Positions 1 through 10,242 of a stretch of DNA of 64,000 nt are shown here, piece by piece. The position numbers and the translations under genes were made by a program. How positions within the stretch are numbered: position 1 is the first letter of the stretch; each line of letters starts with the position of its first letter. Source of the DNA: Marinilabilia salmonicolor. Its GTDB lineage: Bacteria > Bacteroidota > Bacteroidia > Bacteroidales > Marinilabiliaceae. Location of the stretch: contig NZ_PVTS01000009.1 of assembly GCF_003003035.1 (NCBI RefSeq), positions 124,001 through 188,000 on the forward strand, in the 5' to 3' direction. Below the pieces are notes generated by a model that was not told the DNA's origin, searched no databases, and saw nothing but the letters and a program-made list of their open reading frames with translations.

Positions 1-1
1 G

Positions 2-1015
2 GGGCTTGGTTTTTCATATCTTAGTCCGTTTAATGAGCCCCAATGGGACTGGAGTAATCCTACTCAAGAGGGAACCCCCGCTACGAACGAGGATCTTTAT
101 CTGCTGACCCATTTTATCGATCATGAATTTCAAAAGCGCGGACTCCAAACGATGATTGCTCCGGGTGAAACTGCCGAATACAACTTTCTATATGAGAGGG
201 TTTCTGATTATGTGGGTAGTTCTGAGCAATTCCGGGATTTTCTTTCTCCCGACAGCCCGCTTTTCTTAGGTAAGCTAAAATACACTGCTCCTCTCTTTTC
301 AGCACATAGTTATTTTACCACCTGGCCGGTTGAAAAACTTATTAATGTGAGGCTTAAACTTCGGCAGAGCCTGGATTCAATTAATCCTGAAATGGATTTC
401 TGGCAAAGTGAATTTTGCATATTGGAAAACAATGATGACATAACTGGTGGACATCAACGTGATCTTGGTATGGCTACAGCTCTGTATGTTGCCAGGGTAA
501 TGCATTACGATTTAACCATTGCCAATGCTACTTCCTGGCAATGGTGGACCGCCATCACTCAATGTAATTACAAAGACGGACTTATCTATTTGGACAATGG
601 GGGAGAAGGCATCTCAGACCAACAACATCCGGACAATGAGAAATTAAAGTTTGATGGGAATTTCCATGATTCAAAGCTTATGTGGGCTATGGGGAATTTC
701 TCCCGATTCGTGAGACCGGGAATGGTCAGAATTGAGGTCAAGACCGATAATGGGGATAATCATCTTGAGCAGGCACTTTCATTGATGGTATCTGCTTTTA
801 AGAATAATGCTACAGGAGAGGTGGTATTGGTACTGATAAATTACTCCGATAAAAAGCAGTCTCTGGAATTACAAAACAAAGTTCTTTTCAATGAGGAGAT
901 AAAGACTTATGTCACTTCAAAAAATGAAAACTTGTCTTTTCGGAAGGGTAGTCTGGAAAACCTGGTTGTTGACCCGCAGACCGTTAAGACAGTTATCCTA
1001 AAATATAAAGAGTGA
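2..1015 (+). CDS. GH30 endo-beta-1,6-galactanase-like enzyme (5' end missing)
   Basis: The reading frame is open from the window edge, so the N-terminal part lies outside. The acid/base motif NEPQWDW is seen at nt 32-52 and the nucleophile motif WQSEF at nt 401-415, the usual GH30 pair. The segments SWQWWTAI and YKDGLIYLDN match the full-length GH30 at 10243-11880 closely, so the two are paralogues. By family knowledge this kind of GH30 cleaves beta-1,6-galactan side chains; the substrate is inferred from motifs and neighbours. It ends 40 bp before a surface-lipoprotein gene, which suggests that a second block of the same locus lies to the left. GH30 assignment is firm; the exact specificity is not. 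Confidence 0.85.
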   Translation, partial: GLGFSYLSPFNEPQWDWSNPTQEGTPATNEDLYLLTHFIDHEFQKRGLQTMIAPGETAEYNFLYERVSDYVGSSEQFRDFLSPDSPLFLGKLKYTAPLFSAHSYFTTWPVEKLINVRLKLRQSLDSINPEMDFWQSEFCILENNDDITGGHQRDLGMATALYVARVMHYDLTIANATSWQWWTAITQCNYKDGLIYLDNGGEGISDQQHPDNEKLKFDGNFHDSKLMWAMGNFSRFVRPGMVRIEVKTDNGDNHLEQALSLMVSAFKNNATGEVVLVLINYSDKKQSLELQNKVLFNEEIKTYVTSKNENLSFRKGSLENLVVDPQTVKTVILKYKE

Positions 1016-1055
1016 AAAACAGGTATATGTTTGAATTGGATTATAATTTTAAAAA

Positions 1056-2510
1056 ATGAGGTCTATGAAAAAAAGTGGAAAAAGTTTGACAATGTTGTCA
1101 TTATCATTGCTGTTTGGCGCAATCCTGTTCTGGGGGTGCGATGATGACAATGAGAAAAGCTGGGATGTAAGCAGCGACCCGGCATTGGAATTGCAGGCTG
1201 CGGAGATACATTCCGAACAGGGACGCACCATCCGGATTGAAGGGATTGCTACCGATGAGGTGGGCATAAAAAAGATCAACCTGAATATTGATGACTGGTA
1301 TCTTAACCGGGATATTGAGATCTCTACCAATGATTCAGTGGTGAAGAGTTATGAACTTTCTTACGACTTTTTGGTGCCTGAAGATGCAGCCAATAAAGGA
1401 CATAGTATTCAGGTTACCGTTTATAATATGGGAGATCGAACGGCGAGTGAAATTGTGGAAGTTTTTATGGATGGCGACTTCACCAACCCGGTTCTGGATG
1501 TTAAAAATCCTGTTAATGGATTAACTCTGGCTCCTGACAGCGAATTACCTGTTGAGATAAATGCTGTGTTGGGAGATTCGCGTCAGCTTGGTTATTTCGT
1601 AGCCAGGGAATCGTCCATAAATTTCTACGACAGTGTTTCGTTTATGGGAACAGGGCAACTGAATTTTGAATATCAGAATATTGCCACCCTGCCTGCTGAA
1701 GTAGGCGAGTACAATTTTGAGTTTGTTTTGGCAGACAGTGCTGGTAATGTGGTGACCAGCAACAGAGTCGTTAAGGCTTCTTTTGACTTTGACAAACTGT
1801 ATCTTGCCGATGTGGCCACCGATGAGGAACTGAATTCGGACCTTTTTGGTGTTCCTATGTTGATTTCGAAAACTGCACCTTACAATTTTGAAGGAAAGTA
1901 TTATGCGGAAGCTCCTGGCGCAGAAGTTAGGTTTGTTCCTCAAACAACAAGCTTCGCACCTCATTGCTATGGTCTGGACCCCAACGATCCTTCCAAATTG
2001 ATCAATGATCCTGAAAATGCCTTGCCAATTGTTCTTGATCAGAAAGGATATTACCTTATTTCTGTTGATTTGGAGAATATGACTTACAATGTGGAGTCTT
2101 ATGTTCCCGATGACTGGTATTTTGAGCCGAAAATTGAGAATCCCGATGACGATGCTTATATCGAAACCGAATATGTAGGAAAATTGGGATTGGTTGGTAA
2201 AGGATTTCCTGATTATCCCGACCAGGACTGGGCTACCTGGGCTTCGATTGAGTTGGAACGTGATCCTGAAAATAATTACAGGTTTTACAAAACTCTTGAT
2301 ATGGAAGGAACCGTTGAATTTATTTTCCAACCCGAACATCCATGGGGATGGTGGCCCGAACCATTCTGGCGTTTTGATAGAAAAGTGGATCCAGAAAAAA
2401 CAATTTTAAAAGGAGGAGAGAATGTTGCGATGACCGTCGCGGTCAGAACTACTTACAAAGTTACATTTGATTCTCATCTCAACAGGGCCAAAGTGGTACC
2501 GGTTCAATAG
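1056..2510 (+). CDS. SusE/SusF-like surface glycan-binding lipoprotein
   Basis: A 484-residue protein with a lipoprotein signal: a hydrophobic stretch, then the lipobox FWGC with Cys28 and DDDNE directly after it. Such an acidic run after the cysteine is the surface-export signal of Bacteroidota lipoproteins. The middle part looks like beta-sandwich (Ig-like) domains. The C-terminal part is rich in aromatic residues (HPWGWWPEPFWRF), as expected for a glycan-binding surface. No catalytic motif was recognised. SusE/F proteins normally follow SusD; this one follows a GH30 and precedes SusC, so it may belong to another SusCD set upstream. The start could also be Met4 at 1065. The role is inferred from position and architecture. 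Confidence 0.6.
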   Translation: MRSMKKSGKSLTMLSLSLLFGAILFWGCDDDNEKSWDVSSDPALELQAAEIHSEQGRTIRIEGIATDEVGIKKINLNIDDWYLNRDIEISTNDSVVKSYELSYDFLVPEDAANKGHSIQVTVYNMGDRTASEIVEVFMDGDFTNPVLDVKNPVNGLTLAPDSELPVEINAVLGDSRQLGYFVARESSINFYDSVSFMGTGQLNFEYQNIATLPAEVGEYNFEFVLADSAGNVVTSNRVVKASFDFDKLYLADVATDEELNSDLFGVPMLISKTAPYNFEGKYYAEAPGAEVRFVPQTTSFAPHCYGLDPNDPSKLINDPENALPIVLDQKGYYLISVDLENMTYNVESYVPDDWYFEPKIENPDDDAYIETEYVGKLGLVGKGFPDYPDQDWATWASIELERDPENNYRFYKTLDMEGTVEFIFQPEHPWGWWPEPFWRFDRKVDPEKTILKGGENVAMTVAVRTTYKVTFDSHLNRAKVVPVQ

Positions 2511-2532
2511 AGAATAAGAAAATTAATCAGGT

Positions 2533-2657
2533 GTTGTCCAAAAAGTATTAAGGATCAAAAAAATGTCATGTTGAACGTAGTCGAAACATCTGTCTTTCAA
2601 GTGAACAGATTCTTCGACAAGCTCAGAATGACATCAAAATTGGACTTTTTGGACAGC
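2533..2657 (+). repeat. 125-bp MITE-like element, copy A
   Basis: The ends are an inverted repeat: GTTGTCCAAAAAGT on the left and ACTTTTTGGACAGC on the right. The inside is a second imperfect palindrome, with GTCATGTTGAACGTAGTCG opposing TTCTTCGACAAGCTCAGAAT. Copies of the same family lie at 15201-15325, 17447-17755 and 24322-24446. There is no transposase in the element. It lies 118 bp before the susC start codon. Confidence 0.85.
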
Positions 2658-2775
2658 CCCTTTACACAAAAATGTTTATCAAATTCATGTGGTGAGGAAA
2701 TTGAGTTTTTCTTTTTCTACCATAGATTAAAACAGTTCAGGGTTTCGATAATCACAAACATAAAATGTCAAGAAT

Positions 2776-5700
2776 ATGAGAAAATACATTCATAAATTCA
2801 TTTGGCTTTTGGCTGTCTTATTTTGCTTTTCAGTCAATATGCACGGACAGGAAAAATTGATAAAAGGAACCGTAGCTTCTACCGATGGAGAACCGCTGCC
2901 GGGGGTCTCTATTGCAATTAAGGGAACGGCCACCGGAACGATTACGGATGTTGATGGCAACTTTCAATTGAATGCGGAGTCCGATGATGTTCTTCAATTT
3001 AGCTTTATCGGGTTCAATAATATGGAAGTTCCCGTTGGTGACCAGACGATTCTTAATATTGAATTGGAAGAGACTTTTGTCGCCTTGGATGAAGTAGTGG
3101 CTATCGGATATGGTCGTGCCAAAAAAAGCGATCTTACGAGTTCTATTACTTCCGTTAAAGGTGAGGATATGAAAACCATGAGCGTGGGAAATCCTGTTGA
3201 GGCTTTGCAGGGTAAAGCGCCTGGTGTTCAGATTATTGCCGGAAGCGGACATCCCGGAGCCTCTCCGAAAGTGCTTATTCGGGGTTTTACATCACTCAAC
3301 CTTTCTACAGACCCGCTTTATGTGGTTGACGGTGTTCCCATGGGAAATAATCTGAACTTTTTGAATACCAATGAGATCGAAAGTATTGAGGTTCTTAAGG
3401 ATGCATCGGCTTCAGCTATTTATGGTAGTCGTGCTTCCAATGGGGTTGTGCTGATTTCTACCAAGCGTGGAAAAGATGGGAAAACTCTGTTTTCAGCAGA
3501 TCTGTCGTATGGTTTTCAGGTGTTCGATAAACCCTATGATATGGCCAATGCCACAGAATATGCACAAATTATGAATCAATCACTTCAAAATGCCGAATTG
3601 GGTGAAAGATTCCCTGATCCGGCAAGCCTTGGAGAGGGTACTGATTGGTGGGGAGAAGGAGTAAACAAAGTGTCTCCTCAAAGAAATTTTAGCTTTCAGG
3701 CATCAGGTGGAAGTGAGACAAACAGATATGCAGTTAGCTTAAACTACTACGATCAGGATTCATTTTACAATTCCGGTAACTGGCAGAAATTTACTGCCCG
3801 GTTGAGTTCAGATTGGGATTTTGCCGATTGGATTACTGCCGGCGTGATGTTGAATCCGAGACGAGAAATGTGGGAAAGCACACCAAACTGGTATCAGGAT
3901 TATTTACTGATTGACCCTGTGACCCCCATCTATCGCCCCAGTGAAGAGCAGGAGGGACTGAATGAGTATAGTATTTATCAAAGATCATATTATACCTATG
4001 TTTGGAACCCCATTGCTCGGGATGCACGGCAGTTTGATGAAGGTGGGTATTACGCTCTTGCGGCCAATGCTTATGCAGAAGTTACACCGATTAAGAATCT
4101 GGATTTCAGAACTCAGATAAGTGGCGATTATAAATTTGACCATAACGATGATTTTGAGCCCGATTTTGTAATTGACGGGGCACATGAAAAGAATGAACTC
4201 AATTATGCTTATCGGTCACACAATTTTAATTCTTACTGGAACTGGACCAATACGTTAACTTATTCTCTTGATGTAAACGAGCATAATGTTTCATTGATGG
4301 GTGGCGCTACCATGGAAAAATGGGAAGGTCGGTTTATTAATGGAACCAAAGACGGAATCCCGAATAATTCGGATCCACTTCGTGAAATAGATGCTGCTAC
4401 TGAAAACCCGGAGGTTAATGGAAATTCCTGGGGCAATTCTCTTGAGTCATATCTGGGCCGGTTGTCCTATAACTATCTGAATCGTTATTATCTGACAGCA
4501 ACTTACCGTGTTGACGGCTCTTCCAAGTTTCTGGCCAATAACAAGTGGGCTTCATTTCCATCGGCATCTGTTGCATGGCGTATCTCTGATGAATCTTTCA
4601 TGGATGGATTAGATTTTATTAATGATTTAAAGATAAGAGCCGGTTGGGGCCGTTTGGGAAATCAGAATTTGCCCTCTAGTGTTTATACTTCAGGTATCGG
4701 ACAGGACTATTACGTATTTGGACCAGGTCAGGGTTCACTTGTTAACACTACTTACCCGAGTAGCATGAAAAACGAGGATATCAAGTGGGAAACTGTTGAA
4801 GATATAAACCTGGGAACCGATTTTACACTTTTTGGAAGTCAGGTTAATGGGTCAGTTGAGTATTATCAGAAAAAGACCAAAGATATGATCTTTCAACTGC
4901 CCTATCCCAATTACAGCGGGTACCCCAATGATGCTCAAATTTGGTCGAATGTGGGTTCCATGAAATCGGAAGGTGTTGAAATGGGGCTTAATTATCAAAA
5001 CCGCAGGGGCCGCTTGAAATATGATGTGGGAGTTACTTTTACAACAGTTTCGGTTGAAGCGACAGATCTTCCGGAAATTACCCCTGTTGTTTATGGGGAC
5101 GAAGAGCGAACAAAAACCGTAGAAGGTGAAGAGCCTGGATATTTCTTCGGTTATCAAACCAACGGGATATTTCAGAATCAGTTTGAAATTAATTCACATG
5201 CAAGCGAGAATGGGGCATTGTTGCAGGCTCAGGCTCAACCAGGAGACATCAGGTTTGTGGATGTTAACGGAGATGGAGAGTTGAATGGTGAAGACCGTAC
5301 AAAAATCGGAAGTCCCTGGCCCGATTTCACAGGAGGTTTGAATATCAGCCTGGCTTACGATAATTTCGATTTCACCGCCAATTTGTATGCCAGTGTGGGA
5401 AATGAACTGGTCAATTGGTTGCGTGAGGATCTGTACAGTACCCAAAGTTCTGATAATAATGTCATTTCCGGATTATTGGATGAAGCCTGGCATGGTGAAG
5501 GAACAAGCAATGATATTCCCATTGTTTCACATACGGATTTGAACCAGAACTTTGCCCGGTTTAGTGACTATTACGTTGAAGATGGTTCTTACATGCGGGT
5601 TAAGAATGTACAGTTGGGATATTCTCTTCCAGAATCTGTTTTGGATCGGATTGGTTTAACGAAGTGTCGTTTTTATGTATCAGGACAGAATATCCTGACC

Positions 5701-5823
5701 GTTACCAATTTTGAAGGTGTAGATCCGGAAGTAGCAGGAGATAACGTACTTAACTTTGGATTCTCCGGATGGACCTATCCTGTTTTACCAACATATCTGA
5801 TTGGTGCAAATATTACTTTTTAA
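2776..5823 (+). CDS. SusC/RagA-type TonB-dependent outer-membrane transporter
   Basis: A 1015-residue TonB-linked porin that imports oligosaccharides across the outer membrane together with SusD. In order it has a signal peptide (about residues 1-24, ending MHGQ), a carboxypeptidase-regulatory-like beta-sandwich (about 28-105), a TonB-box-like segment EVVAIGYGRAKK, the plug domain with SIEVLKDASASAIYGSRA and NGVVLISTKRG, and a 22-strand barrel to the C-terminus ending in NITF. The length is typical for the family. It is followed 191 bp later by susD, with three hairpins in the gap. A MITE-like repeat sits upstream, so the promoter must lie in or near it. No regulator of this locus is in the window. 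Confidence 0.97.
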   Translation: MRKYIHKFIWLLAVLFCFSVNMHGQEKLIKGTVASTDGEPLPGVSIAIKGTATGTITDVDGNFQLNAESDDVLQFSFIGFNNMEVPVGDQTILNIELEETFVALDEVVAIGYGRAKKSDLTSSITSVKGEDMKTMSVGNPVEALQGKAPGVQIIAGSGHPGASPKVLIRGFTSLNLSTDPLYVVDGVPMGNNLNFLNTNEIESIEVLKDASASAIYGSRASNGVVLISTKRGKDGKTLFSADLSYGFQVFDKPYDMANATEYAQIMNQSLQNAELGERFPDPASLGEGTDWWGEGVNKVSPQRNFSFQASGGSETNRYAVSLNYYDQDSFYNSGNWQKFTARLSSDWDFADWITAGVMLNPRREMWESTPNWYQDYLLIDPVTPIYRPSEEQEGLNEYSIYQRSYYTYVWNPIARDARQFDEGGYYALAANAYAEVTPIKNLDFRTQISGDYKFDHNDDFEPDFVIDGAHEKNELNYAYRSHNFNSYWNWTNTLTYSLDVNEHNVSLMGGATMEKWEGRFINGTKDGIPNNSDPLREIDAATENPEVNGNSWGNSLESYLGRLSYNYLNRYYLTATYRVDGSSKFLANNKWASFPSASVAWRISDESFMDGLDFINDLKIRAGWGRLGNQNLPSSVYTSGIGQDYYVFGPGQGSLVNTTYPSSMKNEDIKWETVEDINLGTDFTLFGSQVNGSVEYYQKKTKDMIFQLPYPNYSGYPNDAQIWSNVGSMKSEGVEMGLNYQNRRGRLKYDVGVTFTTVSVEATDLPEITPVVYGDEERTKTVEGEEPGYFFGYQTNGIFQNQFEINSHASENGALLQAQAQPGDIRFVDVNGDGELNGEDRTKIGSPWPDFTGGLNISLAYDNFDFTANLYASVGNELVNWLREDLYSTQSSDNNVISGLLDEAWHGEGTSNDIPIVSHTDLNQNFARFSDYYVEDGSYMRVKNVQLGYSLPESVLDRIGLTKCRFYVSGQNILTVTNFEGVDPEVAGDNVLNFGFSGWTYPVLPTYLIGANITF

Positions 5824-5875
5824 CTATGAAAAAAGCAGGTAAAACCTAAGTTGAGCGATACGAGTGTAACAAAGT

Positions 5876-5981
5876 AACGCTTTACTTAGCGTTAACCCCG
5901 ATTTAGAAAATTTTGGTTTTTCACTATCCTTATGGTGAAAACCTTACATTTTCTTATTCGATTGAGTGAGAATCGCTCAAT
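5876..5981 (+). other. Three consecutive hairpins between susC and susD
   Basis: Hairpin 1 pairs AACGCT (5876-5881) with AGCGTT (5888-5893). Hairpin 2 pairs GGTTTTTCAC (5915-5924) with GTGAAAACC (5935-5943), with one extra T. Hairpin 3 pairs ATTGAG (5961-5966) with CTCAAT (5976-5981). None has a good T-tract, so they look more like processing or stability structures, or an attenuator setting the SusC:SusD ratio, than a full terminator. The function is inferred. Confidence 0.5.
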
Positions 5982-6014
5982 TTGGGTAAAAGTAACAGTA
6001 CAAAAACAAAAGTT

Positions 6015-7628
6015 ATGAAGAAAAAAATATTAAATATATTATTGGCGGTTCTCATGTTCGTTGGGATTTCTGCCTGTGAGGATTTTATTGAAATAGAAGA
6101 GCGGGGCGTTCAAAATCTGGATAATTATTTTGCTACCGAATCAGAGGCCGAAGCCTTTGTTAACGGTTTGTACAAATCATTCGCCAACTGGGACGACTGG
6201 TGGCAACAGATTTTGCGTATAACCAATATCATGTCAACCGATGATGGATGGATGGGAAACCTGCAGCAGGATCCTGGTGACCATTATGCTTTTGCTCATT
6301 ATTTTGTGGAGGCATCGAACGCTCCCGGGTCTCTGAAAAACTTTTATACTCATAAGTATTTGAATATTGGGGCTGCTAATATTGCCATTAACCAAATACC
6401 GGACGCTCCTATTAATGAGGAGTTAAAAGAAAGGTTGATTGGAGAGGCCAAGTTTTTTAGAGCCTTCAGTTATTGGGAACTGGTGCAAAACTTTGGCGAT
6501 GTTGTGTTGTTGACTGAGCCTCAGGGAACTTCCGGATTAAATCAGGAAAGAGCACCAAAATCAGAGGTTTATGCGCAAATTGTGAAGGATTTGAAAGAGG
6601 CTGCTGCTGTTTTGCCTGGTGAATATGGTGACGACAACAAAGGAAGAGTCACCGGCTGGGCTTGTAAAGCACTTCTGGCGCGCACTTATCTGTTTATGGA
6701 GGATTATACCAATGCCTATGCTTATGCAGATGAGGTGATTGGACAGGGGCCGTTTAGTTTGGAGCCCGACTTTGTGGATGTTTGGAGTGTTTATAACCAC
6801 CACGGTGTTGAGTCAATTTTTGAAATTAATGCCAGCAGCAACCAGAATTACAACGTGGGAAACCGATTTTCAGTGGTGATGTGTGCGCGTGGTGAAACAT
6901 GGCCTGAGGGTGAAGAGGATAAAATCATGGATGGTTGGGGTTGGTGTGTCCCGTCATCACATCTTGAGCAGGCTTATCTTTCCGAAGGTGACGAAATCAG
7001 GAGAAAAAGTACCATTATTACGGTGGGTGAACCTGTTTATGGTGATGAGGAAGAAAACCCCAACTATCAGTTTAATGTGGATATTAATAAATCAGGCCGC
7101 GTATGGCGTAAATATTATGTGCCAATAGATATGCGACGTCAGCTGACGGTTAAGGATCGTCATATTCCACTGCCGATGATTTTGCTCCGATTAGGTGAAA
7201 TGTACCTGACACGTGCCGAAGCGGCTTTTCGCCTGGGTGATGAGGCTCAGGCCAAAGCGGATATTGCAACTATCAGAGCGAGGGTAGATTTGGAGCCCAG
7301 GAATGATCTTTCAGGCAATGATCTTTTATATGCTATCTGGAAAGAGCGTCGTCTCGAAATGGCATCAGAGGGTTTGCGTTTGTATGACCTTCGTCGCCAG
7401 ATTGACCCGGTTTCAGGCAAACCCAGAATTGCTGAAGCCATGGGGCCAAACGGATACTTTGTGCAGTATAATCTGAACGAAAGTACCGACCCTTATGAGA
7501 CCATTCATCCTGAAGAACCGCAGGATAAAGGAACTATGTTTCAGGAAAATCAGCATGAACTATGGCCAATTCCTCAATCAGAAATTGATAGAAGTAATGG
7601 TGTGATGAAGCAGAATCCCGGTTATTAA
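6015..7628 (+). CDS. SusD/RagB family starch-binding-like outer-membrane lipoprotein
   Basis: A 537-residue surface lipoprotein that forms the lid of the SusC transporter and captures glycan. The N-terminus has a lipoprotein signal (MKKKILNILLAVLMF...GISAC) followed by EDFIEIEE. The TPR-rich fold of the family is supported by LIGEAKFFRAFSYWELVQNF, the segment YLTRAEAAFRLG, and the C-terminal IWKERRLEMASEGLRLYDLR, a hallmark of SusD. The start at 6015 is chosen because it gives a standard signal peptide; an in-frame ATG at 5982 would add 11 charged residues in front of it. It pairs with the SusC gene upstream. Confidence 0.96.
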   Translation: MKKKILNILLAVLMFVGISACEDFIEIEERGVQNLDNYFATESEAEAFVNGLYKSFANWDDWWQQILRITNIMSTDDGWMGNLQQDPGDHYAFAHYFVEASNAPGSLKNFYTHKYLNIGAANIAINQIPDAPINEELKERLIGEAKFFRAFSYWELVQNFGDVVLLTEPQGTSGLNQERAPKSEVYAQIVKDLKEAAAVLPGEYGDDNKGRVTGWACKALLARTYLFMEDYTNAYAYADEVIGQGPFSLEPDFVDVWSVYNHHGVESIFEINASSNQNYNVGNRFSVVMCARGETWPEGEEDKIMDGWGWCVPSSHLEQAYLSEGDEIRRKSTIITVGEPVYGDEEENPNYQFNVDINKSGRVWRKYYVPIDMRRQLTVKDRHIPLPMILLRLGEMYLTRAEAAFRLGDEAQAKADIATIRARVDLEPRNDLSGNDLLYAIWKERRLEMASEGLRLYDLRRQIDPVSGKPRIAEAMGPNGYFVQYNLNESTDPYETIHPEEPQDKGTMFQENQHELWPIPQSEIDRSNGVMKQNPGY

Positions 7629-7719
7629 ATGACTGAACCAAAAACCAGAATTATGCAGTAGTTGGCATTTTCTTGCAAACACTATACAGTCATTTAATAC
7701 TGATATTTATGTTACAACC

Positions 7720-7758
7720 ACCCCGGGCAATTTGGCTAATGCACAAACTGTCCGGGGT
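7720..7758 (+). other. Hairpin between susD and the GH2 gene
   Basis: ACCCCGG (7720-7726) pairs with CCGGGGT (7752-7758); pairing continues inward with one wobble and one mismatch to about GGGCAATTTG/CAAACTGT. There is no run of T after it. It may limit read-through from susCD into the enzyme genes or mark an RNA-processing point; this is inferred. Confidence 0.45.
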
Positions 7759-7816
7759 AAATATATTCTTACCGGAAATTCTTTTTTGACGAAATACAAT
7801 CACAAAATCTTATTTT

Positions 7817-10228
7817 ATGAAGCAAGTTGTTAGCTTTCTCATGTTTCTGATATATAGCTCCTTAGTTATCGGTCAGGTCTCATTTGGTGAACCGGAGAGG
7901 ATAAATTCCAATTGGAAATTCAACAAAGGAGATACAGAGCAGGCTGCTCTCGAAAGTTTTGATGATTCGGATTGGCGCACGGTTGATCTTCCTCACGACT
8001 GGAGTGTTGAAGGTCCTTATAGTCCGCATAATGCCAGTGCCACCGGATACCTTCCCGGAGGGATTGCCTGGTACAGAAAGAATATTGAAATACCCGAATC
8101 CGAACAAGGTCAAAAGGTATATATTTATTTTGAGGGTATTTATCGCAATGGTGAGGTTTTTATTAATGGAAAATCTCTGGGAATTCGACCCAATGGATAT
8201 ATTTCGTACCTGTATGATCTTACTCCCTTTTTGAGATTTGGTGGAAAGAACACGCTGGCGGTCAGGGTCGATCACAGCAAAAGTATTGATTCCCGGTGGT
8301 ACACGGGTTCCGGCATTTACAGAGATGTGTACCTGGTTTATGCCAATCCGGTTCACATTTCTCAATGGGGTGTTTTTTATCAGACAAAAATGATGAACAA
8401 AAATACCTCGATTGTAAATTTGGAAACCAGTATTACCAATACTACTTCCCAACTGCAAACGTTGACAGTTAAGCAAGAGCTTTTTGATAATGAAGATCAA
8501 CTGGTAGCTTCATCGTCCGGTGAATTGACAGTTGATAATGGGAGTTCAGGCAAAGTCAATCAGGTGTTGACCGTTAAAAAACCTTCTTTGTGGTCTGTGG
8601 ACAATCCCAATCTCTATAAATTAAAAACCACCGTTTTTAACGGTCAGGAATTCATTGATCAGACAACAACCAGGGTCGGCATTCGTACCCTTGATTTTGA
8701 TTCTGACAAGGGATTTGCTTTGAATGGAGACAACATGAAAGTAAAAGGTGTCTGTTTACATCACGATGCCGGAGTTTTGGGCAGTGCGGTACCAGAGGAG
8801 GTTTGGAAACGCAGGTTGATTAAGCTGAAAGAGTTGGGTGTAAATGCCATTCGTACCAGCCATAATCCACAGGCACCGGTACTATACGACCTTTGCGATG
8901 AACTTGGATTGTTGGTATTAAATGAAGCATTTGATGAATGGGAATTCCCTAAAAAGAAATGGGTGGAAGGTTGGAATGTGGGTGAACCTGCTTTTCAAGG
9001 TTCGTATGAGTTTTTTGAAGAATGGGGCGAAACAGATTTGCGGGATATGGTTTTACGGGACCGGAATCATCCATCGGTTTTTATGTGGAGCATCGGCAAT
9101 GAAGTGGATTATCCCAACGATCCCTATTCTCACCCTGTTCTGGATGAGGCAAGTATTCAGCAACAACATACCCGGGGTTATCAGCCTGATCAACCTGACG
9201 CCAATCGTTTGGGAGGGATAGCAAAGAGATTGGCTTCGGTGGTACGGGAGCATGATCCTTCCAGACCTGTAACCGCCGGATTGGCCGGCCCCGTTATGTC
9301 CAATAAAACGGATTATCCGGGTGCATTGGATGTTGTTGGTTACAACTATACCGAACGACGATACGATCAGGATCATGAAGCATATCCAAACCGGGTTTTG
9401 TATGGCAGTGAAAACAGGCACGACTACGAAGCCTGGAAAGCTGTTCGGGACAACGATTTCATCTTTGGCCAGTTTTTGTGGACCGGCATAAATTATTTGG
9501 GAGAGGCTTTTAGATGGCCATCGCGTGGGTTTACAACCGGACTTTTGGATCTGGCTGGGTTTGTTAAACCCCGGGGTTATTATCGAAAAAGCTTGTGGAC
9601 AAAGGAACCTATGATTTATGTTGGCGCCTATCCTGCAGCTAGAGGAGGTCATGGCTCTCTGATTGACGCGCCGCATTTTTGGAATTTTGAAGTCGGAGAT
9701 ACCATCCGGGTCGTAAGTTATACCAATTGCGAGTCGGCCATATTGTACCTTAACGGGGAAGAAATTGGTCATGAAAAGTCACGGGATCAGGAAACCGGCG
9801 TTATTTTCTGGGATGTTGTTTATGCTCCCGGAAATCTTGAAGTTACAGGATTAAATAATGGGGAAGAGATGGTGTCCGACAATATTGAAACATCCCGACG
9901 CCCTGCTGCTATTGAAGCCCGACTTTGGAATGAAAAGCCGGTTGTTTCGGGCGATGTTCTGCAAATTGAGATTCAAATTGTAGATGAGAACGGAGAGGAT
10001 GTTTTTCTGGCTGACAACCAAATTACCTGTAATATTGAGGGCCCGGCAAAGTTGTTGGGTCTGGAAAGTAGCGATCATTCCGATATGGGAAATTATAATG
10101 ACAACAGGCAACGGGTCTTTCAGGGCCGTATGATTGCCTATATCAAGGCAGAGGATAAGGGAAATGTAAATGTTTCGTTCTCCTCTCCATGGCTCGGGAG
10201 TGATTACGTGGAATTTACAATCGAATAG
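7817..10228 (+). CDS. GH2 beta-galactosidase-like enzyme
   Basis: An 803-residue exported glycosidase with a signal peptide (cleavage near IGQ, residue 20). It has the GH2 order: sugar-binding domain (YFEGIYRNGEVFINGKSLG, RWYTGSGIYRDVYLV), Ig-like domain, then TIM barrel with HHDAGVLG, RTSHNPQAPVLYDLCDELG, the acid/base motif SIGNEVDYP (Glu429) and the nucleophile motif LYGSEN (Glu532). A C-terminal extension of Ig-like domains (about 620-803) is usual in Bacteroidota GH2 of this type. It probably removes terminal beta-galactose in the periplasm from oligosaccharides released by the GH30 enzymes. The next gene starts 14 bp after it. Other GH2 activities cannot be excluded. Confidence 0.9.
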   Translation: MKQVVSFLMFLIYSSLVIGQVSFGEPERINSNWKFNKGDTEQAALESFDDSDWRTVDLPHDWSVEGPYSPHNASATGYLPGGIAWYRKNIEIPESEQGQKVYIYFEGIYRNGEVFINGKSLGIRPNGYISYLYDLTPFLRFGGKNTLAVRVDHSKSIDSRWYTGSGIYRDVYLVYANPVHISQWGVFYQTKMMNKNTSIVNLETSITNTTSQLQTLTVKQELFDNEDQLVASSSGELTVDNGSSGKVNQVLTVKKPSLWSVDNPNLYKLKTTVFNGQEFIDQTTTRVGIRTLDFDSDKGFALNGDNMKVKGVCLHHDAGVLGSAVPEEVWKRRLIKLKELGVNAIRTSHNPQAPVLYDLCDELGLLVLNEAFDEWEFPKKKWVEGWNVGEPAFQGSYEFFEEWGETDLRDMVLRDRNHPSVFMWSIGNEVDYPNDPYSHPVLDEASIQQQHTRGYQPDQPDANRLGGIAKRLASVVREHDPSRPVTAGLAGPVMSNKTDYPGALDVVGYNYTERRYDQDHEAYPNRVLYGSENRHDYEAWKAVRDNDFIFGQFLWTGINYLGEAFRWPSRGFTTGLLDLAGFVKPRGYYRKSLWTKEPMIYVGAYPAARGGHGSLIDAPHFWNFEVGDTIRVVSYTNCESAILYLNGEEIGHEKSRDQETGVIFWDVVYAPGNLEVTGLNNGEEMVSDNIETSRRPAAIEARLWNEKPVVSGDVLQIEIQIVDENGEDVFLADNQITCNIEGPAKLLGLESSDHSDMGNYNDNRQRVFQGRMIAYIKAEDKGNVNVSFSSPWLGSDYVEFTIE

Positions 10229-10242
10229 GATAAATCTGAAAT

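Noticed and set aside
2568-2795. 75-codon frame on the plus strand before susC
   Set aside because: It starts inside the MITE-like repeat and runs into the susC leader; the sequence is repeat-derived and a similar frame appears in copy B.
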